From Bradyrhizobium sp. 4 (GTDB lineage Bacteria; Pseudomonadota; Alphaproteobacteria; Rhizobiales; Xanthobacteraceae): DNA of 64,000 nt. Positions 42,485-50,726 of the stretch are shown here, piece by piece. Where the stretch lies: positions 4,836,001 through 4,900,000 of the forward strand of contig NZ_CP064686.1 of assembly GCF_023100905.1 (NCBI RefSeq). Reading direction: 5' to 3'. Both the position numbers and the translations under genes were made by a program. Positions within the stretch are counted from its first letter, which is position 1. Each line of letters opens with the position of its first letter. A model generated the notes under the pieces. The model saw nothing but the letters and a program-made list of their open reading frames with translations. It had not been told where the DNA came from and made no database searches.

Positions 42485-43839
42485 GCGACTTCGCCCGCGG
42501 CGATCTCTTCCAGAGAACGGCCGCGCGTCGGCACCCCCATCAGCACCACGGTGAGCGCGCCTAGCAGCAGCACGCTCGTGGTGAGGCCGAACACGCCGGC
42601 AAAGCCAAAATTGGGATAGAGGTAGCCGACCAGGATCGGCGAGACGATCGCACCGATGCGGCCGATCGCGGAGGCGAGCCCGGCGCCGGTGGTTCTCACC
42701 GCCGTCGGAAAGACCTCGGCGGTATAGGCATAGACACCCGCATAGGTTCCGTTCATGAAGAAGGACAGCAAGATTCCGGCGACCATGATGTGCTGGTCGC
42801 TCCGCGCGAATGCGAGTCCGAGGGCGCTGGCGCCGCCGAGCACCATGTAGGAGGCAATCGTCGCCTGCCGGCCGATGCGCTCGTTGAAGTACGCGGCGCT
42901 GAAATAGCCGGGGATCTGCGCGCAATAGATCGCGATCGAATAGGCGAAGCTCTTGGTGATGCTCATGCCGTTCTGGACCAGAAGGCCGGGGATCCAGACG
43001 AAGAAGGAATAATAGCTGAACGTGATCGTAAGCCACATGATCCAGGTCATGATGGTGATGCGCGCCTGGCGGCCGGCGAGGAGCGCGGCGAAATTGGCAA
43101 GCAGCGTCCCACCCGTCACGGCAGGCGCCGTGATTTCGACGACCGGTTGCGGCAGGACGTGGCCTTGGCTCACAAATCCGGCCTCGATCCTGTCCAGCAC
43201 GGCTGCGGCTTCCTTCTCCCGGCCCCGGCTTTCCAGCCAGCGCGGCGATTCCGGCAGCGCCCTGCGCCACCACAGCAGCATGACGACCGGCACCGCGGTG
43301 ATCACCAGAACGATGCGCCAGCCGTTCTCATAGGCGGGCACGATGAAATAGCCGAGCAAGGCCGCCGCGACGAAACCGAAGGAGAAGAAGCCGGCGAGCG
43401 CGCCTGTAAAGCTGCCGCGGTAACGCCGTGCGACGAATTCCGCCAGATAGGGCGCAATGATTGCGCTCTCCGCGCCGGTGCCCATGCCCGCGACCACGCG
43501 GGCGGCGAAGAAGGACGACCAGTCGTTCACCGCCGCGCTGACGATGGATGCGACGCAATAGAGCGCCAGCGCCGACATCATCACCGCACGACGGCCGATC
43601 AGGTCACCCAGCGTGCCCGCCAGCAGCGCGCCGAACAGGAAGCCGATATAGGTGCTGCTGCCGAGCACGCCGATCTGCACGCTCGACAGATTCCAGGTCG
43701 TGCGCAGCACCGGCAGGATGAACGCCAGCACGGCTGCGTCCATCGCGTCGAACATGTAGCCGAGCCCGCCCATCAGCAGCAGATGCCCGTGGAAGCGCGC
43801 AAATGGAAGGCGCTCGATGCGCGCCGAGATCATCGACAT
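42481..43839 (-). CDS. MFS transporter, sugar/aromatic-acid type
   Basis: 452-residue transporter with 12 membrane segments. Family motifs: GTLGDLIGRRAVMM (loop 2-3), WPRxLESRG-like LPESPRWLESRGREKEA, and FFVWIPGLLVQNGMSITKSF. The start MSMISARIERL at 43839 is preferred to MISARIE two codons on. In an operon with the GAF protein and amidohydrolase and divergent from a LysR regulator. This arrangement points to regulated uptake of an organic acid or amide that the amidohydrolase then attacks; exact substrate unknown. Confidence 0.9.
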   Translation of the reverse strand: MSMISARIERLPFARFHGHLLLMGGLGYMFDAMDAAVLAFILPVLRTTWNLSSVQIGVLGSSTYIGFLFGALLAGTLGDLIGRRAVMMSALALYCVASIVSAAVNDWSSFFAARVVAGMGTGAESAIIAPYLAEFVARRYRGSFTGALAGFFSFGFVAAALLGYFIVPAYENGWRIVLVITAVPVVMLLWWRRALPESPRWLESRGREKEAAAVLDRIEAGFVSQGHVLPQPVVEITAPAVTGGTLLANFAALLAGRQARITIMTWIMWLTITFSYYSFFVWIPGLLVQNGMSITKSFAYSIAIYCAQIPGYFSAAYFNERIGRQATIASYMVLGGASALGLAFARSDQHIMVAGILLSFFMNGTYAGVYAYTAEVFPTAVRTTGAGLASAIGRIGAIVSPILVGYLYPNFGFAGVFGLTTSVLLLGALTVVLMGVPTRGRSLEEIAAGEVA

Positions 43840-43904
43840 GAAAGTCCCCTCTGTCTGGCGGCCCGGCACTCCGCTCATTCCCTGGGGGAACCATAGACAA
43901 GGAG

Positions 43905-43937
43905 ATATTATCGTCATAATTTATAATCATGATCTAG
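43905..43937. promoter_or_regulatory. AT-rich divergent promoter region with LysR-type half-sites
   Basis: ATTATCGTCATAATTTATAA and following ATCATGAT form dyads in a GC-rich setting (TCATAAT...ATAATCATGA). This lies between the MFS operon and the LysR gene, where a T-N11-A LysR site is expected. Confidence 0.45.
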
Positions 43938-43946
43938 TACATCACT

Positions 43947-44876
43947 GTGGTGAATGTTCTGTCCTTTCGAACGCTCGACCTCAACCTGCTGAAAGTGTTC
44001 GAGGCCCTCATGACCGAGGGCAGCGTCACGCGCGCTGCTAACGCGCTTCTGATGACACAGCCGGCGGTCAGCAACGCGCTCGCACGACTGCGGGACGCGC
44101 TCGGCGATCCCCTGTTCGTCAGGTCCGGCACCGGCATCCGTCCGACCCAGCGCGCCGTGGTGTTGTGGGAGCCGATCGGCGAAGCGCTCGAAACCGTCCG
44201 CGGCGCGCTCGACGAGCAGGTGTTCGATCCGCGCCGTGCGCAGACCGAATTCAGCCTGTCGATGTCGGATTACGTCGCCTCGCTGGTGATGCCGAACCTG
44301 CTGAACCATTTCGGCAGTGTCGCGCCGAAGGCGCGGATCCATACCGTCCCCAACACGGTCGTGGAGATCGCCGACCAGCTCGAGGACAATCGCGTTGATT
44401 GTGTGTTGAGCGTCTATGTCAACGAAGCACAGCAGCCGGCCGCCATCCGCTCGCGTTCGCTGTGGACCGTCGACTACGCCTGCTTCATGCGGCGCGGCCA
44501 TCCGCTCGCGGCGATGAAGCGGCTGAGCACGCGCAGCTTCCTCAACGCGGGGCATGTCGATGTGAGCCTCGCCGGCAAGACATTGCCGTCCTACGACCTC
44601 TTCCTCGCCTCGCGCGGGCTGTCGCGCAACCTGGTCGCGACCGTCAATCACTACGGCGCCGCCTACGAAATCGTGCGCCAGTCCGACCTGATCGCGGTGC
44701 TGCCGAGCGATTTGCGCTCGCAATCCCGGCACGCGCCGTTCCTGCACGCCATGCCGCTTCCGCTCAGGGCGCCGCCACGCATCGTCAGCCTGTTCTGGCA
44801 CCAGCGCAACGACACCGTACCGGCGCAGCGCTGGCTGCGCGACACCCTGGTCGAGATGTTCGCCAGGTCCGACTGA
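43947..44876 (+). CDS. LysR-family transcriptional regulator
   Basis: 309 residues. N-terminal winged HTH (FRTLDLNLLKVFEALMTEGS, RAANALLMTQPAVSNALARL) and a C-terminal substrate-binding-protein-like sensor (SLSMSDYVASLVMPNLLNHF, YDLFLASRGLSRN). It is of the NodD-like/nahR-like shape (DLNLLKVFEAL...MTQPAVSNAL). Divergent from the MFS-GAF-amidohydrolase operon, which it probably controls with a small-molecule inducer. GTG start; a second GTG follows directly. Confidence 0.9.
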   Translation: MVNVLSFRTLDLNLLKVFEALMTEGSVTRAANALLMTQPAVSNALARLRDALGDPLFVRSGTGIRPTQRAVVLWEPIGEALETVRGALDEQVFDPRRAQTEFSLSMSDYVASLVMPNLLNHFGSVAPKARIHTVPNTVVEIADQLEDNRVDCVLSVYVNEAQQPAAIRSRSLWTVDYACFMRRGHPLAAMKRLSTRSFLNAGHVDVSLAGKTLPSYDLFLASRGLSRNLVATVNHYGAAYEIVRQSDLIAVLPSDLRSQSRHAPFLHAMPLPLRAPPRIVSLFWHQRNDTVPAQRWLRDTLVEMFARSD

Positions 44877-45030
44877 GCCGCGGGCGGCGGGCCCCCGACA
44901 CCATGAAAAAAGAGAAACAATGGGTTTCTCGAAGCAGCATTGTGCACCAGTCCCCGCTGCTTAGCTCCAACCAAAGCAATCCCCTCCCCCAGTGACAGGC
45001 GCGCAAGCCGCGCCCGCAGAGACCGCATCA

Positions 45031-46062
45031 ATGACCGCACCGCTCGAATTCGGACTGGACACCTTTGGCGACGTCACCAGGGACGCCGCCGGCGCGATGG
45101 TTCCGCACGCGCAAGCGATCCGCAACGTCGTCGACGAGGCGGTGCTCGCCGACGAGCTCGGCCTCGACTTCATCGGCCTCGGCGAACATCACCGCGCCGA
45201 CTTCGCGATCTCCTCCCCTGAGACCGTGCTGGCCGCCATCGCGTCGCGGACCAGGCGCATCCATCTCGGCTCGGCCGTGACGGTGCTGAGCTCGGACGAT
45301 CCGATTCGCGTCTTCCAGCGCTTTGCCACCCTGGATGCACTCTCGAACGGGCGGGCCGAGGTAATCCTCGGCCGCGGCTCGTTCACGGAATCCTTCCCGC
45401 TGTTTGGCTTTGATTTGCGCAAGTACGAAGAGCTGTTCGAGGAGAAGCTCGACCTGTTCGCGGCACTGCTGTCGCAGAAGCCGGTGACCTGGGAAGGCAA
45501 GCTGCGTCCGCCGCTGAAGGATCAACTGGTCTATCCCCCGGTCGAGAACGGCACGCTCAAGACCTGGATCGGGGTCGGCGGCAGCCCGCAATCGGTGGTG
45601 CGCGCAGCGCATTACGACCTGCCCTTGATGCTCGCGATCATCGGCGGCGATCCCGCGCGCTTCGCGCCTTTCGTCGATCTCTATCATCGCGCGTTCAGGG
45701 AGTTCGGCCGCCCGGCACAGCCGATCGGCGTGCACTCGCCAGGCTATCTCGCCGAGACCGACGAACAGGCGCGCGAGGAGCTGTGGCCCGACTACAAGGC
45801 GATGCGCGACCGCATCGGCAAGGAACGCGGCTGGCCACCGATGGGCCGCGACGAGTTCGCGAACGAGGCCGAGCACGGCTCGCTCTATGTCGGCTCGCCG
45901 GAGACGGTCGCGCGCAAGATCGCCAAGACGGCAAAGACACTCGGCATTTCGCGGTTTCAGCTGAAGTATTCGGCCGGCCCGCTGCCGCATGGCAAACTGA
46001 TGAAGAGCATCGAGCTCTACGGGCGGAAGGTGGTGCCGATGGTGCGGGAGATGATGGGGTAA
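45031..46062 (+). CDS. LLM class flavin-dependent oxidoreductase
   Basis: 343 residues, bacterial luciferase-like TIM barrel. LEFGLDTFGDVTRDAAGAMV, LDFIGLGEHHRADFAISSPE, FATLDALSNGRAEVILGRGS and GGSPQSVVRAAHYDLPLMLA are family features. It should bind FMN and oxidise an unknown substrate with oxygen. The ATG at 45031 is preferred over upstream in-frame positions. It lies downstream of a LysR gene, but a hairpin between them (about 44910-44930) suggests separate transcription. Confidence 0.88.
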   Translation: MTAPLEFGLDTFGDVTRDAAGAMVPHAQAIRNVVDEAVLADELGLDFIGLGEHHRADFAISSPETVLAAIASRTRRIHLGSAVTVLSSDDPIRVFQRFATLDALSNGRAEVILGRGSFTESFPLFGFDLRKYEELFEEKLDLFAALLSQKPVTWEGKLRPPLKDQLVYPPVENGTLKTWIGVGGSPQSVVRAAHYDLPLMLAIIGGDPARFAPFVDLYHRAFREFGRPAQPIGVHSPGYLAETDEQAREELWPDYKAMRDRIGKERGWPPMGRDEFANEAEHGSLYVGSPETVARKIAKTAKTLGISRFQLKYSAGPLPHGKLMKSIELYGRKVVPMVREMMG

Positions 46063-46171
46063 GCCAGTCCGCCTGCGCCCTCCGGGCTACGGCGCGACAG
46101 CCCTCGCTCACTTCGCGCCATGACCATAAGTGCCGGCTTGCCGAGCCGTAGCTCGCGAAGCGAGCGAAGGC

Positions 46172-46257
46172 TGGTGGGGGAGGCAGGACTCGAACCTGCG
46201 AAGCCATAAGGCGGCTGATTTACAGTCAGCTCCCTTTGCCACTCGGGACACTCCCCC
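46172..46257 (-). tRNA. tRNA-Tyr(GTA)
   Basis: Minus strand begins GGGGGAGTGTCCCGAGTGGC, has a long variable arm (CGCCTTATGGCTTCG region) as in class II tRNAs, anticodon loop CTGTAAA (GTA) and an encoded CCA at 46172-46174. Confidence 0.94.
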
Positions 46258-46463
46258 GCTCGATGGCAGCACAATCGGGCCGGACCTTGCCGGCGACCGA
46301 AGACGGCCATGGAACGTGAAGGCCGCGACAGCCCGGATGGGGGCGCGACCGGGCGCGGTTATCGGCGAAGCGATGGGGTAAAGTCAACCGAGGCGAACAG
46401 CTAAAATCGCCCCTGAAGCCACCCAAATTGCCATATTCCGGGACCCGTGACACAAGCGAGCCC

Positions 46464-47294
46464 ATGAAGGATCGAAAATTCAACCCGAGGGGCCCCCGCG
46501 GCGGGTCTAAGCCCTTCAACAGGCCCGGAAAATCCGCCGGGCGCCCGGCCCGGCGCGATCGCGATTCGGACACCGACGGTCCCGTCATCCTCTATGGCTG
46601 GCACACCGTCACCATGGCGCTCGCCAACCCCCTGCGGCAGATCCGCAAGCTGACGCTGACCGAGAACGCCGCAAGGCGTCTGGCGGACGAGAACATCGCG
46701 ATCCCGGTCACGCCCGAGATCGTCCGGCCCCAGGAGATCGACCGGCTGCTGTCGCCGGACGCGGTGCACCAGGGCCTGCTCGCCGAGGCCGACCCTCTGC
46801 CCTCGCCCGACATCGCGGATTTGAAGCAGGACGGCATCGTGCTGGTGCTCGATCAGATCACCGATCCGCACAATGTCGGCGCCATCCTGCGCTCGGCGGC
46901 GGCGTTTGCAGTGAAGGCGATCGTCACCACCGCGCGCCACAGTCCGGAAGCGACCGGCGTGCTGGCCAAGGCCGCCTCCGGCGCGCTGGAGCTGGTCCCG
47001 ATGGTGACGGTGCAAAACCTCGCCCGCGCACTGACCACGCTGAACGAGCTCGGCTTCCAGACCGTCGGGCTGGACAGTGAAGGCAGCGCCGATCTTTCCG
47101 AGGTCACCCTGCGCGAGCCGCTCGCGCTGGTGCTGGGCGCGGAAGGCAAGGGCCTGCGGCAATTGACGCGCGAGACCTGCAGCGTCGTGGCGCGGCTCGA
47201 CATGCCCGGCGAGATCAAGAGCCTCAACGTCTCCAATGCCGCCGTGCTCTCGCTCTATGTCGGCGCCAGCCGGCTCGGGCTGATGAAGCGGTAA
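46464..47294 (+). CDS. rlmB: 23S rRNA 2'-O-methyltransferase RlmB-like (TrmH/SpoU family)
   Basis: 276-residue SPOUT methyltransferase that should modify G2251 in 23S rRNA. The three SPOUT motifs are present: ITDPHNVGAILRSAAAF (1), LVLGAEGKGLRQL (2) and IKSLNVSNAAVLSLY (3). An N-terminal basic region of about 40 residues (FNPRGPRGGSKPFNRPGKSA) is disordered and typical of alphaproteobacterial RlmB. The 2251 position versus other TrmH-family targets is inferred from overall likeness. Confidence 0.88.
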   Translation: MKDRKFNPRGPRGGSKPFNRPGKSAGRPARRDRDSDTDGPVILYGWHTVTMALANPLRQIRKLTLTENAARRLADENIAIPVTPEIVRPQEIDRLLSPDAVHQGLLAEADPLPSPDIADLKQDGIVLVLDQITDPHNVGAILRSAAAFAVKAIVTTARHSPEATGVLAKAASGALELVPMVTVQNLARALTTLNELGFQTVGLDSEGSADLSEVTLREPLALVLGAEGKGLRQLTRETCSVVARLDMPGEIKSLNVSNAAVLSLYVGASRLGLMKR

Positions 47295-47303
47295 CAAAAC
47301 AAA

Positions 47304-47330
47304 ACGCCCGCCCGCATCGCGGACGGGCGT
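47304..47330. terminator. Bidirectional intrinsic terminator
   Basis: ACGCCCG (47304-47310) pairs with CGGGCGT (47324-47330). On the minus strand the stem is followed by TTTTGTTTTG, on the plus strand by a weaker CTCGTTGG. It separates convergent rlmB and the Gly/Tyr-rich gene. Confidence 0.7.
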
Positions 47331-47355
47331 CTCGTTGGTTCAACCGATCAAGCGA

Positions 47356-47883
47356 TCAGTAATAGCGGCGCAGCACGCGGTGGCCGCCATAGTACGGCGC
47401 ATGGCGCGGAGCGTAGCCGTAGCGCGGACCGTAGCCATAGTGCGTGCGCGGCAGATAGCCGGCGCGCGGGCCGTAGCCGTAGCGATACGGACGGTAATAC
47501 GGGCGGCGGTAGGGATAGGCGGCCGGGGCTTCCACCGCGGCGGCGCGATAGCCATAGCCGTGCCCATAGCCATAACCACGGCCGTAGCCGTAATTGGCGG
47601 GCGCAACCACCGCGTCCTCACGGTAGGTCGGATACGGCGCGAAGGCGCCCGGGCCGGTGTAGGTCGGGCCCTGGTTGACGTGATAATATTGCGTGGTGGG
47701 CTCGGCGAGACGCTCATAGGCGCCGTAACCGTAGCCGGCCCCGTAACCGCCGCAACCGGTGTTGCAGCCGGAATAGACCGGCGCGACCGGCTGGCACGGA
47801 TTGAAGCCGCAGGCCGCGGCGGGCGCGGTGGCAGCGAACATCACGGCAGCCGCCGCGACCAGTCCCGAAATCATCTGACGCAT
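47356..47883 (-). CDS. Gly/Tyr/Arg-rich secreted protein
   Basis: 175 residues with a signal peptide (MISGLVAAAAVMFAATAPAA) and a Cys pair after it (CGFNPCQPVAP). The rest is low complexity: GYG/GYGYGHGYGYR repeats, then RRPYYRPYRYGYGPRAGY. Such glycine/tyrosine-rich exported proteins occur in Bradyrhizobium near outer-membrane structures; role unknown. Repeats may make the length vary among strains. Confidence 0.6.
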   Translation of the reverse strand: MRQMISGLVAAAAVMFAATAPAAACGFNPCQPVAPVYSGCNTGCGGYGAGYGYGAYERLAEPTTQYYHVNQGPTYTGPGAFAPYPTYREDAVVAPANYGYGRGYGYGHGYGYRAAAVEAPAAYPYRRPYYRPYRYGYGPRAGYLPRTHYGYGPRYGYAPRHAPYYGGHRVLRRYY

Positions 47884-47922
47884 TACTCTCTCCTGTTGAT
47901 TTTCGTTTGTTGTTTTCGTTTC

Positions 47923-48408
47923 TTAACCCGGCGGCCTGCCGGGTATCTCTGCACGCGGCCGCGGCCGAGGACGCCGCGGATAGTCGTTGATCTCAGGCGC
48001 GAGGATCACCGGCGGCGGATTGACGGGCACGTCCATCTGCGGCGGCAGCGGCGCCGATTGGGCGCCCCAGCTCTGGTGATAGCTCTCGGGCGGCTTGGGC
48101 AATTTGCGGTTCGCGGGCGGCTCGACCTCGAGCCGGCCGTAGCCGGGCCGCAGGCCCAGCGTCGGGTAGTAGTGGCCGACGTCCGTGGGCTGGCGCTCGG
48201 CGACATAGCGTCCGCCATAGATGGTGGGCTGCACCTGGACATTCTTCCCCAAGCCCCAGGTCCCCTCGACCACGGCATAGGACGCGTCGATGTTGTTGAT
48301 GATGATGGGCACGCCCGGCCGACCGGGAACGACGATATCGAAGCCGCCGCCGGCAAACGCCGTCGCGGGCAGTCCGATCAGAAAGGCAGCGAGCGCCACA
48401 ACGCGCAT
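47923..48408 (-). CDS. Secreted Pro-rich protein
   Basis: 161 residues with signal peptide (MRVVALAAFLIGLPATAFAG). The mature part has VPIIINNIDASYAVVEGTWG and a C-terminal PRRPRPRPRAEIPGRPPG, rich in Pro and Arg. No domain. Same direction as the Gly/Tyr-rich gene, 40 nt upstream, so the two may be co-transcribed. ATG at 48408 preferred over an upstream Met that would put a hydrophilic leader before the signal peptide. Confidence 0.6.
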   Translation of the reverse strand: MRVVALAAFLIGLPATAFAGGGFDIVVPGRPGVPIIINNIDASYAVVEGTWGLGKNVQVQPTIYGGRYVAERQPTDVGHYYPTLGLRPGYGRLEVEPPANRKLPKPPESYHQSWGAQSAPLPPQMDVPVNPPPVILAPEINDYPRRPRPRPRAEIPGRPPG

Positions 48409-48690
48409 AAGGGGATCCCATTTATCCGTCGACAACCTACCCGATGGCGACGCAGAGAGGGTTAAGGCCCTCTCACCAATTGCTGGTAAGCCTAATGTGT
48501 AAGGATTACGCGCCGCTCAAATGCTGCAAGGCGAACTAGCGAAGCATTAACGCCGCCGGACCCAGCAGTCCGGAACCATGGGGCGTGCTCACTTCCGTTT
48601 GACTGTGGCTGACGAAAATCCGCCGGTTTCAGCGGAACGTCCGGCGTCTTCGGCGTTTAGCCCCCGTCAACAAAATGGGAGCCAACAATC
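48409..48690. other. Divergent intergenic region between secreted proteins
   Basis: About 280 bases with no gene seen; it should contain the promoters of 47923 (minus) and 48691 (plus). A run ATTAACGCC near 48546 and TTGACTG near 48599 could be promoter elements, but none is convincing. Confidence 0.45.
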
Positions 48691-49200
48691 ATGAATATCA
48701 AACTTCTCGGAGCCACGGCGATTGCGGCGACCCTGGTGACGGGCTCTGCCATGGCGCAGGCCGTGATCACCAATCCCGGCCGCTGCGCGGCGCAATTCCC
48801 CAACGCCAACTGCCAGAACGTCGGACCGGGAAATCCGTACACAGATAGCGGCTATCGGCATCGTCGCGTGTCCTATCGCCAGACCAACAACGGCGATTGG
48901 AATAACGACTGGAACAGGAGCCGCACCGGCTTCTGGCCGACCGACGTCGCCGCCGGCGCGGTCGGAGCAGCCGCTGGCGTGGCCGGCGCGGCCATCGGGA
49001 CTGCGGGCGCGATCGCAACCGCCCCGTTCCGTGCCACGAACGACGCCTACGCCTACGACAATGGCTGGGATAATTCGTGGAATAATTCTTGGGACAACCG
49101 CGGCTGGGACACCCGCACCTACGCCCAGCGCAACGGCTTCGTCTGCACGCCCGGCACCTGGTTCAAGGGCCAAGACGGCCGTCGCCACATCTGCCAGTAA
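48691..49200 (+). CDS. Secreted Asn/Trp-rich protein
   Basis: 169 residues with signal peptide (MNIKLLGATAIAATLVTGSA). Central glycine-zipper-like hydrophobic stretch (AAGAVGAAAGVAGAAIGTAG), then repeats rich in Asn/Trp (NGWDNSWNNSWDNRGWD) and a C-terminal Cys pair (CTPGTWFKGQDGRRHIC). No family recognised; the glycine zipper suggests insertion in a membrane or oligomer. Followed by a strong terminator. Confidence 0.6.
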   Translation: MNIKLLGATAIAATLVTGSAMAQAVITNPGRCAAQFPNANCQNVGPGNPYTDSGYRHRRVSYRQTNNGDWNNDWNRSRTGFWPTDVAAGAVGAAAGVAGAAIGTAGAIATAPFRATNDAYAYDNGWDNSWNNSWDNRGWDTRTYAQRNGFVCTPGTWFKGQDGRRHICQ

Positions 49201-49224
49201 GGCGCTTTGAACCGAACGCGATAG

Positions 49225-49253
49225 ATCAGGCGGCCTTCGGGCCGCCTGATTCA
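49225..49253 (+). terminator. Rho-independent terminator
   Basis: Perfect 11-bp stem ATCAGGCGGCC / GGCCGCCTGAT (49225-49235, 49240-49250) with TTCG loop, then TTC. Ends the secreted-protein gene before tRNA-Thr. Confidence 0.8.
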
Positions 49254-49367
49254 TGTCTGGATCGGGGGATCGCGGGTTCTGGCACTTTCCGGTCAAGTCT
49301 GGTATTGCGGCGCGCACGGGCGGACAGCCCCGGCAAACGCCGGCCCTGCCCCGCTTCTCCAGGCGTC

Positions 49368-49442
49368 GCCGGCTTAGCTCAGCGGTAGAGCAGCGGTTTT
49401 GTAAACCGAAGGTCGGGGGTTCAATCCCCTCAGCCGGCACCA
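49368..49442 (+). tRNA. tRNA-Thr(TGT)
   Basis: Begins GCCGGCTTAGCTCAGCGGTA, anticodon loop TTTGTAA (TGT), T-arm GGGGGTTCAATCCCC and an encoded CCA at 49440-49442. Intact gene on the left flank; its 3' half is the attachment site of the 12.3-kb element. Confidence 0.96.
49396..49442 (+). repeat. attL: 47-bp direct repeat (tRNA-Thr 3' part)
   Basis: Starts GTTTTGTAAACCGAAGGTCG and ends AGCCGGCACCA. Identical to 61678-61724. It covers the anticodon loop to the CCA end, so the tRNA stays functional after integration. Confidence 0.95.
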
Positions 49443-49506
49443 TAAAACCTTGCAATTGCTTGATTTTTAGCAACAATCGTTTCGAAGCATTGGGCTCCCT
49501 CACCTT

Positions 49507-49526
49507 GGGGTAGCCGCTGGGGTATC
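49507..49526 (+). promoter_or_regulatory. Left candidate arm-type sites
   Basis: Two copies of a GGGGTA(G)C motif at 49507 and 49519, 12 bp apart. The same pair with the same 12-bp spacing lies near attR (61525, 61537); 15 of 17 bases agree. Probable integrase/excisionase arm sites. Confidence 0.5.
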
Positions 49527-49528
49527 AA

Positions 49529-49819
49529 TTGATTGTGATTGAGAAGAAACCCGTAGCATGGGTGCTCACGGCAGTCAGCGCGATCTACTTCGTCCGCAAC
49601 CTCTTCGAAGCAGACGGGCCGACAAACACCCCGCTCGGCACATTCACGCTCGCCGGTTTCATCGGCGGATGCGTGTGGCTCTGGGAGATGCGGAAGGAAG
49701 ACCAGCGGGAGTTGCGGCGGTTCATCGAAGAGACCCGGCGGCGGGATGAAGCAGCTAGAGAGAACAAAGACCCGCCAGCGCGAGGCCGGCGGGGCATCCA
49801 CACCCACGACAGGCAGTAG
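49529..49819 (+). CDS. Small two-span membrane protein (cargo)
   Basis: 96 residues from TTG (GTG two codons later is possible). Two hydrophobic segments, WVLTAVSAIYFVRNLF and FTLAGFIGGCVWLWEM, followed by a charged helix (RKEDQRELRRFIEETRRRDE). No family recognised. First gene inside attL, plus strand, next to the candidate arm sites. It may be a membrane accessory of the element. Confidence 0.5.
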   Translation: MIVIEKKPVAWVLTAVSAIYFVRNLFEADGPTNTPLGTFTLAGFIGGCVWLWEMRKEDQRELRRFIEETRRRDEAARENKDPPARGRRGIHTHDRQ

Positions 49820-49888
49820 CTAGCACTTGCATCGCTACGCTAGGAATCGACGATTTGACTCTCGACGGCACGGCGCTTTGATCGCGGA

Positions 49889-50152
49889 ATGCCTCGCCCG
49901 AAACGCCATACGCCTACCCACTCAGACGGCCGCCCGCTCAAGATCACTTTCGGCGAGATGCGGGAAATGGGCCTGCGCGGCGTCCTGGTCTACTGCCACT
50001 GCGGGCATCACATTGCTCTGAATGCAGACGGTTGGTCGGACAAGATGCGGCTGTCCGATATTGAGGCGCGCTTTGTCTGTCAGGGCTGCGGTAGTCGCGG
50101 GGCCGATGTGCGCCCCGACTTCGCCCCTCCCAAGATGGGCACCGGTGTATAA
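49889..50152 (+). CDS. Small zinc-ribbon-like protein (cargo)
   Basis: 87 residues. Two Cys/His pairs (VYCHCGHH and VCQGCGSRG) about 30 residues apart look like a zinc ribbon. The N-terminus (MPRPKRHTPTHSDGRPLKIT) is basic. It probably binds nucleic acid or protein; no family name assigned. Lies in the cargo module near attL, transcribed from left to right. Confidence 0.55.
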   Translation: MPRPKRHTPTHSDGRPLKITFGEMREMGLRGVLVYCHCGHHIALNADGWSDKMRLSDIEARFVCQGCGSRGADVRPDFAPPKMGTGV

Positions 50153-50231
50153 GGCCCGCTAGGGTCTTAACAAGCACGTTCGGCGTGTGCTTAATCCCCG
50201 CCACAACATAAGTGGCGGGAGCGAGGACCCA

Positions 50232-50681
50232 ATGAGGGACGACCTAAAGAAGGAATTCGAAAAAGCGATAACTGATAAGAACCGGCGGGACGAAGAGCAG
50301 CACATAACCGCTGAACGGAAAAGGACTGAGGCTGAGCAATTCCAAGCCGATTGGGTGGACAAGATTTCTACCGTAGTCCGCCCGGCCCTGCAGGAGGTGG
50401 TGGATCAATTGCTAAGCCCCGCCGGTTGGCAGACACGTTTTGTAGATACACCCCCCGCCGCTGGGCTGGAGGTCTACAAAGGCAACATGACAACGGCAGG
50501 TGGCGGGCGTACGCGGCCGAACATTACATTCGCGCCGACCCCCAGTGGGAACAAGATCACCGTCTATATCGCCACTCCAAATCTTGGACAGTCCACCGCT
50601 TCGCTGACAGTTGATGAAGTCACACATGATAAAATCCAAGAAGAAGCACTTGGGTTCTTCAAGAAACTCACATCAACTTGA
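50232..50681 (+). CDS. Hypothetical cargo protein
   Basis: 149 residues. N-terminal charged coiled-coil-like helix (DDLKKEFEKAITDKNRRDEE, ERKRTEAEQFQADWVDKIS) and a C-terminal beta-rich part (GRTRPNITFAPTPSGNKITV, YIATPNLGQSTASLTVDEVT). No domain recognised. The ATG at 50232 fits a GAGG-type site better than the start at 50187. Stand-alone gene in the element. Confidence 0.5.
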   Translation: MRDDLKKEFEKAITDKNRRDEEQHITAERKRTEAEQFQADWVDKISTVVRPALQEVVDQLLSPAGWQTRFVDTPPAAGLEVYKGNMTTAGGGRTRPNITFAPTPSGNKITVYIATPNLGQSTASLTVDEVTHDKIQEEALGFFKKLTST

Positions 50682-50726
50682 TCTAACTAGGGTGGCCCGC
50701 CAGCGTGAACCGGCGGGCCTCTGTAG

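Noticed and set aside
46070..46170. Dyad sequence before tRNA-Tyr as an sRNA
   Set aside because: CTCGCGAAGCGAG and similar arms look like a remnant intergenic repeat; no promoter or T-run.
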